A program made the position numbers and the translations under genes. Below the pieces are notes generated by a model. It was not told where the DNA came from and ran no database searches. It saw only the letters and a program-made list of their open reading frames with translations. Positions 13,231 through 23,149 of a DNA stretch of 64,000 nt are shown in pieces. The stretch comes from Nemertoderma westbladi (taxonomy: Eukaryota; Xenacoelomorpha; Nemertodermatida; Nemertodermatidae), in contig JAUCBJ010000720.1 of the NCBI GenBank assembly GCA_032718475.1, forward strand, positions 43,831 through 107,830, in the 5' to 3' direction. Each line of letters opens with the position of its first letter. Positions within the stretch are counted from its first letter, which is position 1.

Positions 13231-13767
13231 CTAAATTAAAATCTTCATTTCAACACGGGAAGCTGGATGGCTTCCAGTGAATGTCCACCAACGTGGTCCA
13301 TTGAAATCGTGTTCACCATAGACTCCATTCAAGTTGCTCTCTTGGCACCATCGGTACCACCAGGCTCCCGTATGTTTAATGGCACAGTTAATGGAATGTG
13401 AACCGTCATTATCGCGGTCCTTTGTGGTGAATGACATACCATTGTGAATAAACGTCAACGAGTCTCCAGCAGTGCCATGGTAACCGGATATATGTAGTCG
13501 GTAATTCGTTTCAGCGGATCCCAGATAGAAGTTGTCGTATTCCGCGTATCGGTGTTCATTGTTGTATTCCACCAGCTGTCCATTATCCAATCCTTGTCCA
13601 GTGTACCACAAATCGACTCTCAACTTAACTCCATCTTTACTAAGCATGTGGATCTCTTCCAAACCCAACCAGAAATTTGTATTCTGATCTCCAAATCCTT
13701 CAACGTACTCATTCCAGTTGCGATAGAAGTTCACCGATCCATCCACTCTTTGTTGAATCTTCTTCCA
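13231..13767 (-). CDS. Fibrinogen-related domain (FReD) exon of secreted lectin-like gene 1
   Basis: 178-codon exon, open to the stop. It begins after a TTTTTAG splice acceptor at the TGG codon of WKKIQQRVDGSVNFYRNW, which corresponds to the end of the GGW-IQRR motif of fibrinogen C-terminal domains. Further hallmarks follow in order: FWLGLEEIH, the calcium-site segment TTKDRDNDGS, a cysteine pair around NCA...WWYRWC, the SNLNGVYG ligand-pocket segment and WWTFTG. Family knowledge: FReD proteins (ficolins, tachylectins, FREPs) are extracellular sugar or acetyl-group binders in innate immunity. The first ~40 residues of a typical FReD were not found, so either another exon lies between 13767 and 15065 or the domain is short. 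It can be joined in phase 0 to the signal-peptide exon at 15065-15169. Confidence 0.88.
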   Translation of the reverse strand, partial: WKKIQQRVDGSVNFYRNWNEYVEGFGDQNTNFWLGLEEIHMLSKDGVKLRVDLWYTGQGLDNGQLVEYNNEHRYAEYDNFYLGSAETNYRLHISGYHGTAGDSLTFIHNGMSFTTKDRDNDGSHSINCAIKHTGAWWYRWCQESNLNGVYGEHDFNGPRWWTFTGSHPASRVEMKILI

Positions 13768-13898
13768 CTAAAAATCAAAAACAAAATCTTATTTTTGTGT
13801 TTTACACAACTTATTTCCAGCTCAAATCCCCCAGAACAATATTGACTAGCTCACATAGCCTTTAAGGAGGCAAGGTATAAATGAGCATTAGCTAGTCA

Positions 13899-13946
13899 TT
13901 TTTTTTGGGGGGGGGGGGGGGTAGTCCCCCCCCCCCCCGCCCCCCT
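13899..13946. repeat. Poly-G/poly-C inverted tract in FReD gene 1 intron
   Basis: A run of about 15 G, then TAGT, then about 13 C, GC and further C. It could form a hairpin and is also a likely place for sequencing or assembly error. Confidence 0.85.
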
Positions 13947-14034
13947 CGCAAAAATGTCATAAATTTGCTATTTAAAACATCTAGGGATTTCAAATCTGAA
14001 AACAGCTAGAGAAATCTCTTTTACTTCTCTAGTT

Positions 14035-14165
14035 ATCGTGGAATATATGTCTGCCAATCTGTCTGTCAAAATGAGAGACAGACAGACAGACAACCGACAG
14101 ACGGACAGACTACATTCCACCAAATAATGAAACTGACATCGGAAATGAAATCAGTCACCCCTAAA
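14035..14165. repeat. Dispersed repeat with GACAGACAGAC microsatellite
   Basis: Inverted GTCTG and CAGAC runs, followed by AACTGACATCGGAAATGA. The same combination occurs in reverse complement in the 34828-35620 repeat block, so this is one dispersed family. Confidence 0.55.
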
Positions 14166-14799
14166 ACCCCATAAATATTATTTCAGCTCGGTGGTGTGCT
14201 TCCTTCCTGTCAGACACTGTAAACCAACCAGACCCCATACAGGTAGTTTTGCGGGGTGGGGTGGTTTGAACTTTGAAGATGATTATCTCAGAATGACGTT
14301 TATTCGCACGAAAAATACTATTCCACCGCCATTTCTTAAACGTTTTTTTTACAATTTTTGCTTTATATAAAAGGTAATTTCACAAGATTTAATAAATTTC
14401 ACGCATTTAATTAAAATGTATTATTTCCCCATTTTTTTAATGGAAAATTACAAAAAAACATGGGTTTTTTCAGTTTTTAAAAATTGTTGAATTTTTTTTT
14501 ACAAAATTGCCAATTATCAGAAATAGAAAACGAAATTAAAAAAGTGCGTGAAAAATATGATGAAAATGAACATGCTGGTGCCAATGAATGTGGCATCTGA
14601 AAATAAAAATTTAAAATAACGCATGAGTTTAGTCTGTTTAGTGAAATTTTTTAAATCTTAAATATTATCGTAAGCAATACAGGATCTAGACTTGGCATTG
14701 TTTCTTGCAGGAAATATAATAACCCCAGAAGATTTTTGAATGGACGCTGTGCTTGGCAATTTAGCATGCTAATGCTGAATCTTGAGAATCAACCTTTCA

Positions 14800-14935
14800 T
14801 CTGAGTCGCTAGCGGAATGACATCCTTGAGGTCACTAGTTCGATCCCACCTGGACATACTTGCCAAATTTGCTAAGCTGGTCCCAAAAAAATTATAATAA
14901 AATGTATTATGTATTATGCAAACCGAATACATAAA
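14800..14935 (+). mobile_element. tRNA-derived SINE, copy 1 (internally deleted)
   Basis: GAGTCGCTAGCGGAATG (A-box-like) and TAGTTCGATCCCACC (B box, 14836-14847), followed by the family 3' part GCCAAATTTGCTAAGCTGG. Compared with copy 2 (44541-44680), about 20 bp between the A box and anticodon region is missing. It sits in the same position of intron 1 as copy 2 does in FReD gene 2, so it was inserted before the gene duplication. Confidence 0.75.
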
Positions 14936-15064
14936 TTAATTTTGCAAGCCTGTTTGCCACTCTAAAAAATGTTGGCACTTTTTGGCTCTTTAATTTTGGC
15001 TTAATTAAAGGGTTCTTTTTACAAGGATTATAACATGACAATTTAGGTTTAATAACAAACTAAC

Positions 15065-15169
15065 ATTGTCTCTTTCAACCATTTTGTTTTCATCCCCGTC
15101 GTTCTCCCCAAGGCACTCCACCACAGAAAGGGCCACAAGAGCTGAAAGTAGGTTAATTGACTTCAACAT
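15065..15169 (-). CDS. Signal-peptide exon of FReD gene 1
   Basis: The ATG at 15169 opens 35 codons. These begin MLKSINLLSALVALSVVECL, a standard secretion signal (Lys then a hydrophobic core, with cleavage probably after VEC or CLG), followed by an acidic linker. The exon ends in phase 0 at a GTTAGT donor (15064). Gene 2 has the same arrangement at 44811-44897. A TATA box lies about 70 bp upstream. It pairs with the FReD exon at 13231-13767, but intermediate exons may exist. Confidence 0.7.
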
Positions 15170-15179
15170 TTTGTAGAAT

Positions 15180-15560
15180 TTGTCAGAAACAAACCAATTT
15201 CATTGTGAATGATTTAAAAAACGACACACACGTCCTATATATACAAAGAATATGCAAACACTGTTGCATTAGTTACTGCTGCTGCAGTAACTAATGCAAA
15301 AATTATATGAACAAATATCTGAATTATAATAACCGAATATAATTTCCGAGATAAAGTAATGGACTGACGGCCCAATTAGTACATTCCTAGTAAAAAAACG
15401 TGTATTAAATTCCAGATGTTTTGTAGCTTACTGACAGTAGTGGCTCAGTCAACATATAGTAATAATACTGATTGTTATGTTGGACCTATAAAATGATTGA
15501 CATAATTTCATAATGTCATTTAACTATAATTTAATTGTAGATTACCGGCTTGTTCTAATA
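15180..15560 (-). promoter_or_regulatory. Promoter and upstream region of FReD gene 1
   Basis: On the minus strand, TATATATAGG lies at about 15235-15245, some 65-75 bp before the ATG, as expected for a TATA promoter with a short 5' UTR. Immediately upstream is a perfect inverted repeat (15264-15299) with 16-bp arms TTGCATTAGTTACTGC around a 4-bp loop. The whole ~380-bp block is nearly identical to 44898-45275 upstream of FReD gene 2, with only a few substitutions and short indels. Confidence 0.7.
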
Positions 15561-15839
15561 TAATATGGATAGTACAATTAATGCGTATATCCCCAGGTTG
15601 GTTTACTGTCCTCCCTTGTGCGGAGAGTAAGTAAGTCTAGGTTAGCTTGGGCTTATCCCTTTCTGTTGATAATCTGTCGCTGGACCAAACAAACTCGGTT
15701 ACGAGGAAGGCCAGATGGTGAAAATAAGATAAATGACCATTGTTACATCAGTAGTGGGAAATGTATAAAATTATAATTCTGCACATCAAATTGATGAAAT
15801 GTCTGCTAATTTTGATTATTTGGATCATGGAGCTCATTG

Positions 15840-16730
15840 CAAACGGGGCAAGTATTTATTTTGACGGATGAATTAAATAATACACAAATCCCTAGAATGT
15901 CTCAAATTTTATGTAACAGCTCGAAGCATTGTGTTAATGAGACACGAGTTCAGCATCAGTGTTCAGCGCTTGTAACTCGCTCTACCGCACTATCGAACAC
16001 ATCGTGTTTGTCTCAAACTGCAAGCGGCAAGAAGAAGAATGGAATAATATATTTTTGTGGAAAGCAAAAAATGAGACAATACCTAAAGCCCGCGAAGTTC
16101 CATGTTGATGATTTTGCAGATGCGCTCGAAGCTAAGTGCCGACTTCCACCGCATGGAAATGAATTGGATGGTTATGAAATGTTCGTCCCAGAATTAGATA
16201 ACTCGATCACTTTGGATGAATTGAAACAGGCAACAATTAAACTCAAAGATGGTAGGTCATCCAGTGACGGTATAACATCGGGAATGCTTTAAAACACCTC
16301 AGATTTGGCCATTTATATTAATAATCCTAATTATTTGATTGTCTTCAGGCACATATCCACACTACTGGTCTGGCACATATCCACACTACTGGTCTGGCAC
16401 ATATCCACACTACTGGTCTGGCACATATCCACACTACTGGTCTGGGCTTTTTCTTTATGTAGAAATTTACAAAAGGGGGGAAACGAATGAGGCAAAGAAC
16501 TACAAACCCATATCACTTGTCGCGTCATTGGCGGAAATTCTCGACATAGTTCTATGTAATAGACTAACTTCTCATTTGAAGAATTACAATCTGCATATCA
16601 AAAAGGAAGAAATTGTTATGAACAAGTTTTTATATTGAAAGTTTTAATTGCATAAGAAAACAAAGAAAAGCCTATATATTTGCTTCCTAGATTTTCAAGG
16701 CGCGTTTGATAGGGTATTGTGTGGGGCGAG
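15840..16730 (+). pseudogene. Degenerate LINE reverse transcriptase relic
   Basis: 16090-16290 encodes a pre-RT segment (LDELKQATIKLKDGRSSSDG, the usual KxGKAxGxDG region). After a 24-bp tandem repeat insertion, 16480-16560 encodes EAKNYKPISLVASLAEILD, the NYRPISLL motif of RT. At about 16675-16715 one frame gives FLDFQGAFDRV, RT motif A. Frames are broken by stops and by the repeat. It is a decayed partial element. Confidence 0.75.
16349..16444. repeat. 24-bp tandem repeat, four copies
   Basis: Four perfect copies of a 24-bp unit containing CACATATCCACACTACTGG, inserted between the RT segments of the LINE relic. This is a private expansion, since it interrupts the RT homology. Confidence 0.95.
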
Positions 16731-16739
16731 CGACGAAAG

Positions 16740-17730
16740 TATGCAAGCTTAGCATACAGGTACCACTAACTCAATTGGTGTGTCTGTTGTTCTGTTGATC
16801 TGTTGCTCTGTTGTTCTGTCGATCTGTTGTGTCCAATTTTAAACGTTAATAACTCAGCCAAATCTCGATAAAATATATCCAAACTTGGTACATAAGTAGT
16901 CTGGCAAAAGTTTAGAAATTTTCCAAGTTGAATTTGCGTGGGGTCTTCGTGCAGCATCTGTGTAACTGTCTTACAGTTATAATAAATGTATCTATCCAAA
17001 AATTATTAGGCTTGGCATCAGCTGGTTGCTAGGAGACTACAGGATTACAGTACGGCACTGGTACTGTTAACTGTTACAGTGGTACAGAGTTACCGGTACC
17101 GTCTTCAGGTCGTTGGTCGTTGGCAAGGCCATCTAAACAACAGGCCATGACCTAGCCTTCAAAATTATCGCAGGCTAACTGCTGATTATGGTACCTAAAC
17201 CTGTAAACTGTACTAAGCTCAGAAGCTATATACTGTTATTGGGCTTTGGAATAATCCATTCAGCCTTTTATTTAAACATTGAATCCCCTTATTTGTTATA
17301 AAACCATCGGAAATATCCGCAAATGCCGCTCCATTACTGTTTGAAACGCTTCCGACAGTCCGATGTATCTGGACCCAAGCAGCCGAGTGGCATCAAGATG
17401 CGGTTAACTGAGTAATAAATACTACGGAATTGCTTGCTTGTCAGTAAGATTCTATTTACCACACTGGGAATACGGCGGTCAGTCGGATCATAATGCGGGC
17501 CACTGCCAAGTTCCTCATGCCTCACTCAGGCCACTCACCTTGGAGTGCGGTGGGAAGAGTCCAACTTACGTCGACGACTGGACGAATCAACGAGGATTGC
17601 GATTTGGGTTTAGCGGCAGCCCGGACAGCCGGATCCTGGGATCACCTGGGGTAAATTGTTGAAAGTCAGGCAGATGTGTATCGCACCGGATTACGTTCTC
17701 TGCCATGCGAAAGTGTGAGGCAAATTCATT
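16740..17730. other. Interval with no recognised gene
   Basis: Contains a CTGTTGNTCTGTTG simple repeat at 16785-16830 and several GTACCGGTA-like short palindromes near 17080-17100. Open frames at 17334-17525 (minus) and 17438-17662 (plus) have no recognisable motif. Confidence 0.6.
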
Positions 17731-19149
17731 TGTTCGCGCTTTTGAAGACCTTTAGCAGTTTAACCTGCCAAAATTTATATGTCTTTTAGTTAATTAACAC
17801 ACCTTTAGCATACGACAATATTTTATGCTAATAAACAAAACATTAGCCGAAGCCAGCCCATGCGCGATCATTCACCCGATGGATCTACACCCGGGAGGCT
17901 GAATTCGGATGCTTAGATTTTATTATTGCAGTGTAAGGTTGCAGTGTAAGCCTACTGTATTATTCGATTGATCGCTAATATGTAATTTCTGACAGATATT
18001 ATTAACTTTCGGGAAATATTAACAGTTCCTTTAGGACGTGGCGCTCTATCTATTTAAACAGAGCTAGGACTTATACTAAACGCAACGATAAGGCTTATGA
18101 TTAAAGTATAAGTCGCATTCTTTAGGAAATGCTTTGTTACCAGTCACATCACACTCACAATCATGCACACTATTCTGCCGACCGTCAGTATATTTGATCA
18201 CACATAAAGAGAACAGCAATTGACTCAGGTAGTGTCTACTAAATAACATTAGATTCAATACACACCACATTGATATAAATCGCAATTGTTATATATAGCC
18301 CGCCTCTCTAACCTGTAGTGTATCAAGAAAATTGGGAATTTTGGGTGATTTATCCGTATTCTCCAAAGAGCAATATTTCCATCAACAAATAGATACAATT
18401 AATAACTGACGGTAAATAGCAGTACAAACAATATGATTAGTGCAGTTAAATTAAGTGAGGTAACACCGCCGGTAACAGTTATACTTTCTATAATCTAAGC
18501 AGTTTTACTAGAGTTCTTAGAGCCGGTGTTTCTGGCTTAGACAGCAATAACAACAAAGTATCAAGTAAAGCAGTAAGACTGAACACTCTCCTTATGATCG
18601 ACCGAAAAGCTACACGTCGACAGGAAAAATCGCTCTGATTGGCTCAAGCCAAACAAAGAACCATGCATCCAATGGCTGTTTCCATGTCAGCAACCAGCTG
18701 TTAGATGTCGTAATATGAATCATCACGGCTAAGCTGTGAAAGGTAGTTGGTGCATTACAGGTTTTTTGCCTTACCATGTCCGCCAAAACACGTATATAGC
18801 AGAATGGCTTTTATGTCCGTTAAAACACCTGTAACGGTACCTTGCGGGCGAGGGGAATATATATACAGTTAGAGAACCTTTTTAGAGTATTCCAGCGCCT
18901 GGGGGGAAACTGGATTGCGAAGCAAAAGGGGCCAGTTATATCCCACAGAAGCTTTTACACCGCTCCCAGAAAATGGGATTTAAGTCTATAAAATATACAA
19001 AATCACAGTTTCTAAAATATAAAAATACTCTAAACAGTTAGTCTTTCTTGCGCGGACGGCGTTTACGCAGTTTTTTAAAGCTAGCCAGAGTCTTTTTCTC
19101 TTTGGGGCGAGCCACTTTACAAGGAGGGCTATAACTCCTGGGTGAAGGG
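17731..19149 (-). mobile_element. Rearranged partial BEL/Pao element: inverted LTR segment, LTR end and internal fragment
   Basis: Three pieces adjoin. 17731-18468 is a near-perfect reverse complement of LTR bases 20437-21174. 18470-18970 matches LTR bases 21177-21618 in direct orientation but is clearly diverged. 18971-19149 matches the internal region next to the 3' LTR (21619-21811) at high identity, including the C-terminal codons of the 21697-22395 ORF. The next base starts the complete LTR at 19150. It therefore looks like a second element whose interior was deleted and part of whose LTR was flipped. Confidence 0.8.
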
Positions 19150-21618
19150 TGTACTGTAGTACTGTCCAGATAGGAAATACCACCGCCTGACGACCTATAA
19201 CCGTATCGCTATAGGTACTACGTTATGTATCACGGATTGTTCCTACCCAGAAGCTAATAGAGCTAACGAATGTGCCTATCAACCACTTTACAACACAAAT
19301 ATACTGCCTACACTAATTACTTCGGAAAGCACTGTACACTAAACCCTAAATTAGGTACAAGTACTGGTACAACAAATAATCAGTAGTTAAATATACTTGA
19401 ACAGTTAAAAGAACCACGGCATCTGCTGGAGTGACCGAAGCACAAAGTCACCAGTCTTTACCTACGCCAAGCAGCCCGTGTAGTACCGGGGTTAATTTAA
19501 CTATAACGGTATGTGTAACAAACACAATTACTGTAGGAATAAACTTGGGGACATGAATGTTGCGAATAATCGCATAAACTCTGAATAATAAATATTACGC
19601 TACCCGTACAGAATACTCAAACAGAATACAAACCAAACGCTGGCAGACTACTATCAAGCCTAAACAAACTACAGTATGTGCAGATTCTGAAACTGTTAGT
19701 TAGTATGCGTTCTAACACGGTAGTACGACTTACTCTTTAAGAGGGGATTGACCTTACAGCATATGGCTGCCCCAACTTACTAACGGCACTTGATCAGACA
19801 AACTCTACACACGCAGCAATCCCTTCAGGCCTAAGAATAGCTAGACAACAATCCAGCCTACAAAATATCTGAGTAATAACTATCACGGTACCTGAACAGA
19901 CCACACAAACAAACACAGGCTAAAACACTGGCAGACTACGATCAAGCCTAAATAAACTACAGTATATGCAGATTCTGAAACTGTTAGTTAGTATGCGTTC
20001 TAACACGGTAGTGCGACTTATTCTTTAAGAGGGGATTGACCTTCAGCATATGGCTGCCCCAACTTACTAACGGCACTTTATCAGACCAACTCTACACACA
20101 CCGTAATCTCTCCAAACTCAATAACAGTCAGACAGCAGCTCAGCCTACAATTATCTGAACAATCTGAGCAGGGTCACACGCCTTCTGCTCAATATTAGCT
20201 TACTAGTAAATAAAACCGACAGAAATAAGTAGAATCTCAAATAAAAATCAGGGCGGCCGTTCCCTGATTAAGTACCAAGACCTACCGGTATACAATAATC
20301 AAAATCGAATAATACTAATGTACTTATACAGCAGTACCGGTTAGGACAGTTGGGCCTACAGACCTACAGAAATACCGGTTACTACGGTATTTTGCAACCT
20401 TATTGCCTACTGCAATAAGATTATAACTGTTACTGTTCGGTGTTACCTCACTTAATTTAACTGCACTAATCATATTGTTTGTACTGCTATTTACCGTCAG
20501 TTATTAATTGTATCTATTTGTTGATGGAAATATTGCTCTTTGGAGAATACGGATAAATCACCCAAAATTCCCAATTTTCTTGATACACTACAGGTTAGAG
20601 AGGCGGGCTATATATAACAATTGCGATTTATATCAATGTGGTGTGTATTGAATCTAATGTTATTTAGTAGACACTACCTGAGTCAATTGCTGTTCTCTTT
20701 ATGTGTGATCAAATATACTGACGGTCGGCAGAATAGTGTGCATGATTGTGAGTGTGATGTGACTGGTAACAAAGCATTTCCTAAAGAATGCGACTTATAC
20801 TTTAATCATAAGCCTTATCGTTGCGTTTAGTATAAGTCCTAGCTCTGTTTAAATAGATAGAGCGCCACGTCCTAAAGGAACTGTTAATATTTCCCGAAAG
20901 TTAATAATATCTGTCAGAAATTACATATTAGCGATCAATCGAATAATACAGTAGGCTTACACTGCAACCTTACACTGCAATAATAAAATCTAAGCATCCG
21001 AATTCAGCCTCCCGGGTGTAGATCCATCGGGTGAATGATCGCGCATGGGCTGGCTTCGGCTAATGTTTTGTTTATTAGCATAAAATATTGTCGTATGCTA
21101 AAGGTGTGTTAATTAACTAAAAGACATATAAATTTTGGCAGGTTAAACTGCTAAAGGTCTTCAAAAGCGCGAACAGTAACAGTTATACTTTCGATAATCT
21201 AAGCAGTTTTACTAGAGTTGTTCCAAAAGCCGGTGTTATGGCGAAAAATGGGAACACAACAACAGAAACATGTGACTACTGCTCTATACGAAGATACCAA
21301 CTCCCTTATTCCACGAAGCTCCCGTTCAACACAGAGGATGAGCATAGAGATAGGAAATTCAGTTCAGTAGCGCTGGGATAGGTCGAAATCAACGCCTACG
21401 CAAATTCTATTGGCCGACACGGACAGCAAGGCTTAGGCAACCTCTCTAGGCTAGTTGGCCGATTAAACTGAGCCCAGATATCTCCGTACAGCACATCAGC
21501 CAATAAGCCGGTAGCTTTCACTATTTTAGTTATAAATCCCTTTGAGAGTATTCTAGCGACTGGGGGGGAACTGGCCAGCAAAGGCAAACGTATCAGTTAT
21601 CCCCCAAAAGCTTTTACA
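19150..21618 (-). repeat. 3' LTR (minus-strand orientation)
   Basis: About 2469 bp, matching 28806-31266 almost base for base. The outer end reads TGTACTGTAGTACTGTCC here against TGTACTGTCC in the other LTR, an 8-bp difference that accounts for the whole length difference. A 69-codon open frame at 20621-20830 recurs identically in the copies at 18076-18285 and 30269-30478, but the DNA is identical too, so this does not show protein constraint. Confidence 0.92.
19637..20170. repeat. Internal tandem duplication within the LTR (about 289 bp, two copies)
   Basis: CTGGCAGACTAC at 19640 and 19929 begins two diverged copies that share GTTAGTTAGTATGCGTTC, AAGAGGGGATTGACCTT and CATATGGCTGCCCC. The same duplication is present in the other LTR (29288-29820), so it predates this insertion. 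Confidence 0.85.
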
Positions 21619-21696
21619 CCGCTCCCAGAAAATGGGATTTAAGTCTATAAAATATACAAAATCACAGTTTCTCAAATACGAAAATACTCTAAACAG

Positions 21697-22395
21697 TTAG
21701 TCTTTCATGCGCGGACGGCGTTTACGCAGTTTTTTAAAGCTAGCCAGAGCCTTTTTCTCTTTGGGGCGAGCCACTTTACAAGGAGGGCTATAACTCCTGG
21801 GTGAAGGGTGCAATATGATTGCCTCAGAGGGTATAGGATTATGGTCGGTGTATCCGCCAGTCGAAGTGCCGAGTTGATTGACATCAACGTTGGGGGAGAG
21901 GGGTCTAACGGCTTTGAGAGCTCGTTTCAAGACAGCCGCTCTTACGGGTCCTTTACGAGTGGTCTGAACGAGGGCCGTGGGTGGACCATAGGCAGTTAGA
22001 AACTTCCTTGGTTTAATGGTTCTTTCCAACTCGCGTTCGCGGGCTCTGTACTCGTAAGGCCGTCGATATACTTCTTGTAACTCGGGGTGTGAGTTGACAA
22101 ATAAGTCTCCATAGGCCGGATCTTGACGGATAAAGTTTATTAAGTTATACGAATTGATGTCACTCGGATTAATGCTCCTGAGGAATTTGCGTACATATTT
22201 GGTTGAAATACATTCTCCAACGCGCTTCAATAGTTCATAACTTGATAGGCGCGATTTCTGCTCGACGGAGGCAAACAAATAAGGATGGAACGCATAAACT
22301 CCTTCGTAAGCGCGTCCAGGATAATAGCGATGGCGTGAATCACAATGTAAATCAGCGCTCGCTTCCCAAGCTCTGATGTAACGTAGTGTGATCAT
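21697..22395 (-). CDS. Unrecognised basic ORF next to the 3' LTR of the BEL element
   Basis: 232 codons from the ATG at 22395 (MITLRYIRAWEASADLHC); the frame is open a few codons further upstream without an ATG. The N-terminal ~110 residues look globular with several Tyr/Arg-rich stretches (RHRYYPGRAYEGVY, RKFLRSINPSDINSYN). The C-terminus is strongly basic (KEKKALASFKKLRKRRPRM), like a nucleic-acid-binding or nuclear-targeting tail. No transmembrane segment or signal peptide is visible, so it is not an obvious envelope protein. I recognise no family. A second, truncated copy of its C-terminal end is at 19029-19149. Its position between pol and the 3' LTR is where accessory ORFs or env sit in other LTR elements. 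Confidence 0.5.
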   Translation of the reverse strand: MITLRYIRAWEASADLHCDSRHRYYPGRAYEGVYAFHPYLFASVEQKSRLSSYELLKRVGECISTKYVRKFLRSINPSDINSYNLINFIRQDPAYGDLFVNSHPELQEVYRRPYEYRARERELERTIKPRKFLTAYGPPTALVQTTRKGPVRAAVLKRALKAVRPLSPNVDVNQLGTSTGGYTDHNPIPSEAIILHPSPRSYSPPCKVARPKEKKALASFKKLRKRRPRMKD

Positions 22396-22420
22396 TTCAT
22401 CTACGCTTTCCAAATCGTTA

Positions 22421-23146
22421 CTAAAAAGGGCAATCGAAACTGGCGCGTCCCTTTAGTTGACAATGGTGACATCGAGTCATAAATTGAGGGCAAACCGCAA
22501 AAATGTGCAAGTTATTGAGTCTGTAATACGCGCAATAAATTTCCATCGTCAGTTGTTCGTGGAAATAGGAACAGCGGACGTTTGTGTCCATGGGCGTAAC
22601 ATGGTCTCTCGATGCGCATAACCGACAACGTTGCCGAGAAACATAGTTGGCATGGCGATAATCGTACGCAGTGAGACACTGTGGACCTTGATACCACTCT
22701 AGGATGTAATCGTTGTCGCTGTTCCGGGCGCGATAGGCTGAATCTCCTCAGATTCTAGGCATATTGGTTCGTCTTCCCAGTCTATTACGAATATAATTTT
22801 CGTGGTCTATTCTCGGTTTATTGTTACGACGCCGCTGGGTATGATATTTAAATAGAACCATTTCCCTTTCGGTGTCTACATCGTCCGTATCATGTAAATC
22901 GATAGGATGGCCGGTAGTTAAGAAGTCCATATACGTACCATTACGATTCGTATAGCGAGCGGTGAATTTTCTATAGTCCAATTCGTGCGTAAGTTGTTCC
23001 TGGGACATCGGTGGTTCGATATAACGACCATCGTCCTCCGTAATAGTCGGATCGGCTTCACCGCGTATCAAGCTATCCACAAACGCTTGTAAAGGTAGAG
23101 TATATCGCTCTCTAATACCAAGATCATCTTCTATCAATTCCGTCAT
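22421..23146 (-). CDS. Unrecognised ORF of the BEL element with an in-frame UGA
   Basis: The ATG at 23146 opens 132 codons to a TGA at 22750-22748; the same frame then continues 108 codons to a TAG at 22423-22421. The first part is acidic and hydrophilic (LIEDDLGIRERYTLPLQAFV, PITEDDGRYIEPP-like). The part after the UGA is cysteine and histidine rich (CRLCASRDHV, then single Cys, then CHHC) and could bind zinc. The UGA could be a CGA to TGA change or a readthrough site. It ends 26 bp before the ATG of the following ORF. No family is recognised. Confidence 0.45.
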
Positions 23147-23149
23147 ATC

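Noticed and set aside
20621-20830. 69-residue ORF repeated three times (also 18076-18285 and 30269-30478) with a signal-like N-terminus
   Set aside because: All copies lie in LTR DNA that is identical at the nucleotide level, so identity of the peptide gives no evidence of selection. It stays a curiosity.
21697-23146. Envelope-like gene of an endogenous retrovirus
   Set aside because: Neither ORF has a signal peptide, transmembrane segment or furin-like context; both are hydrophilic or basic.
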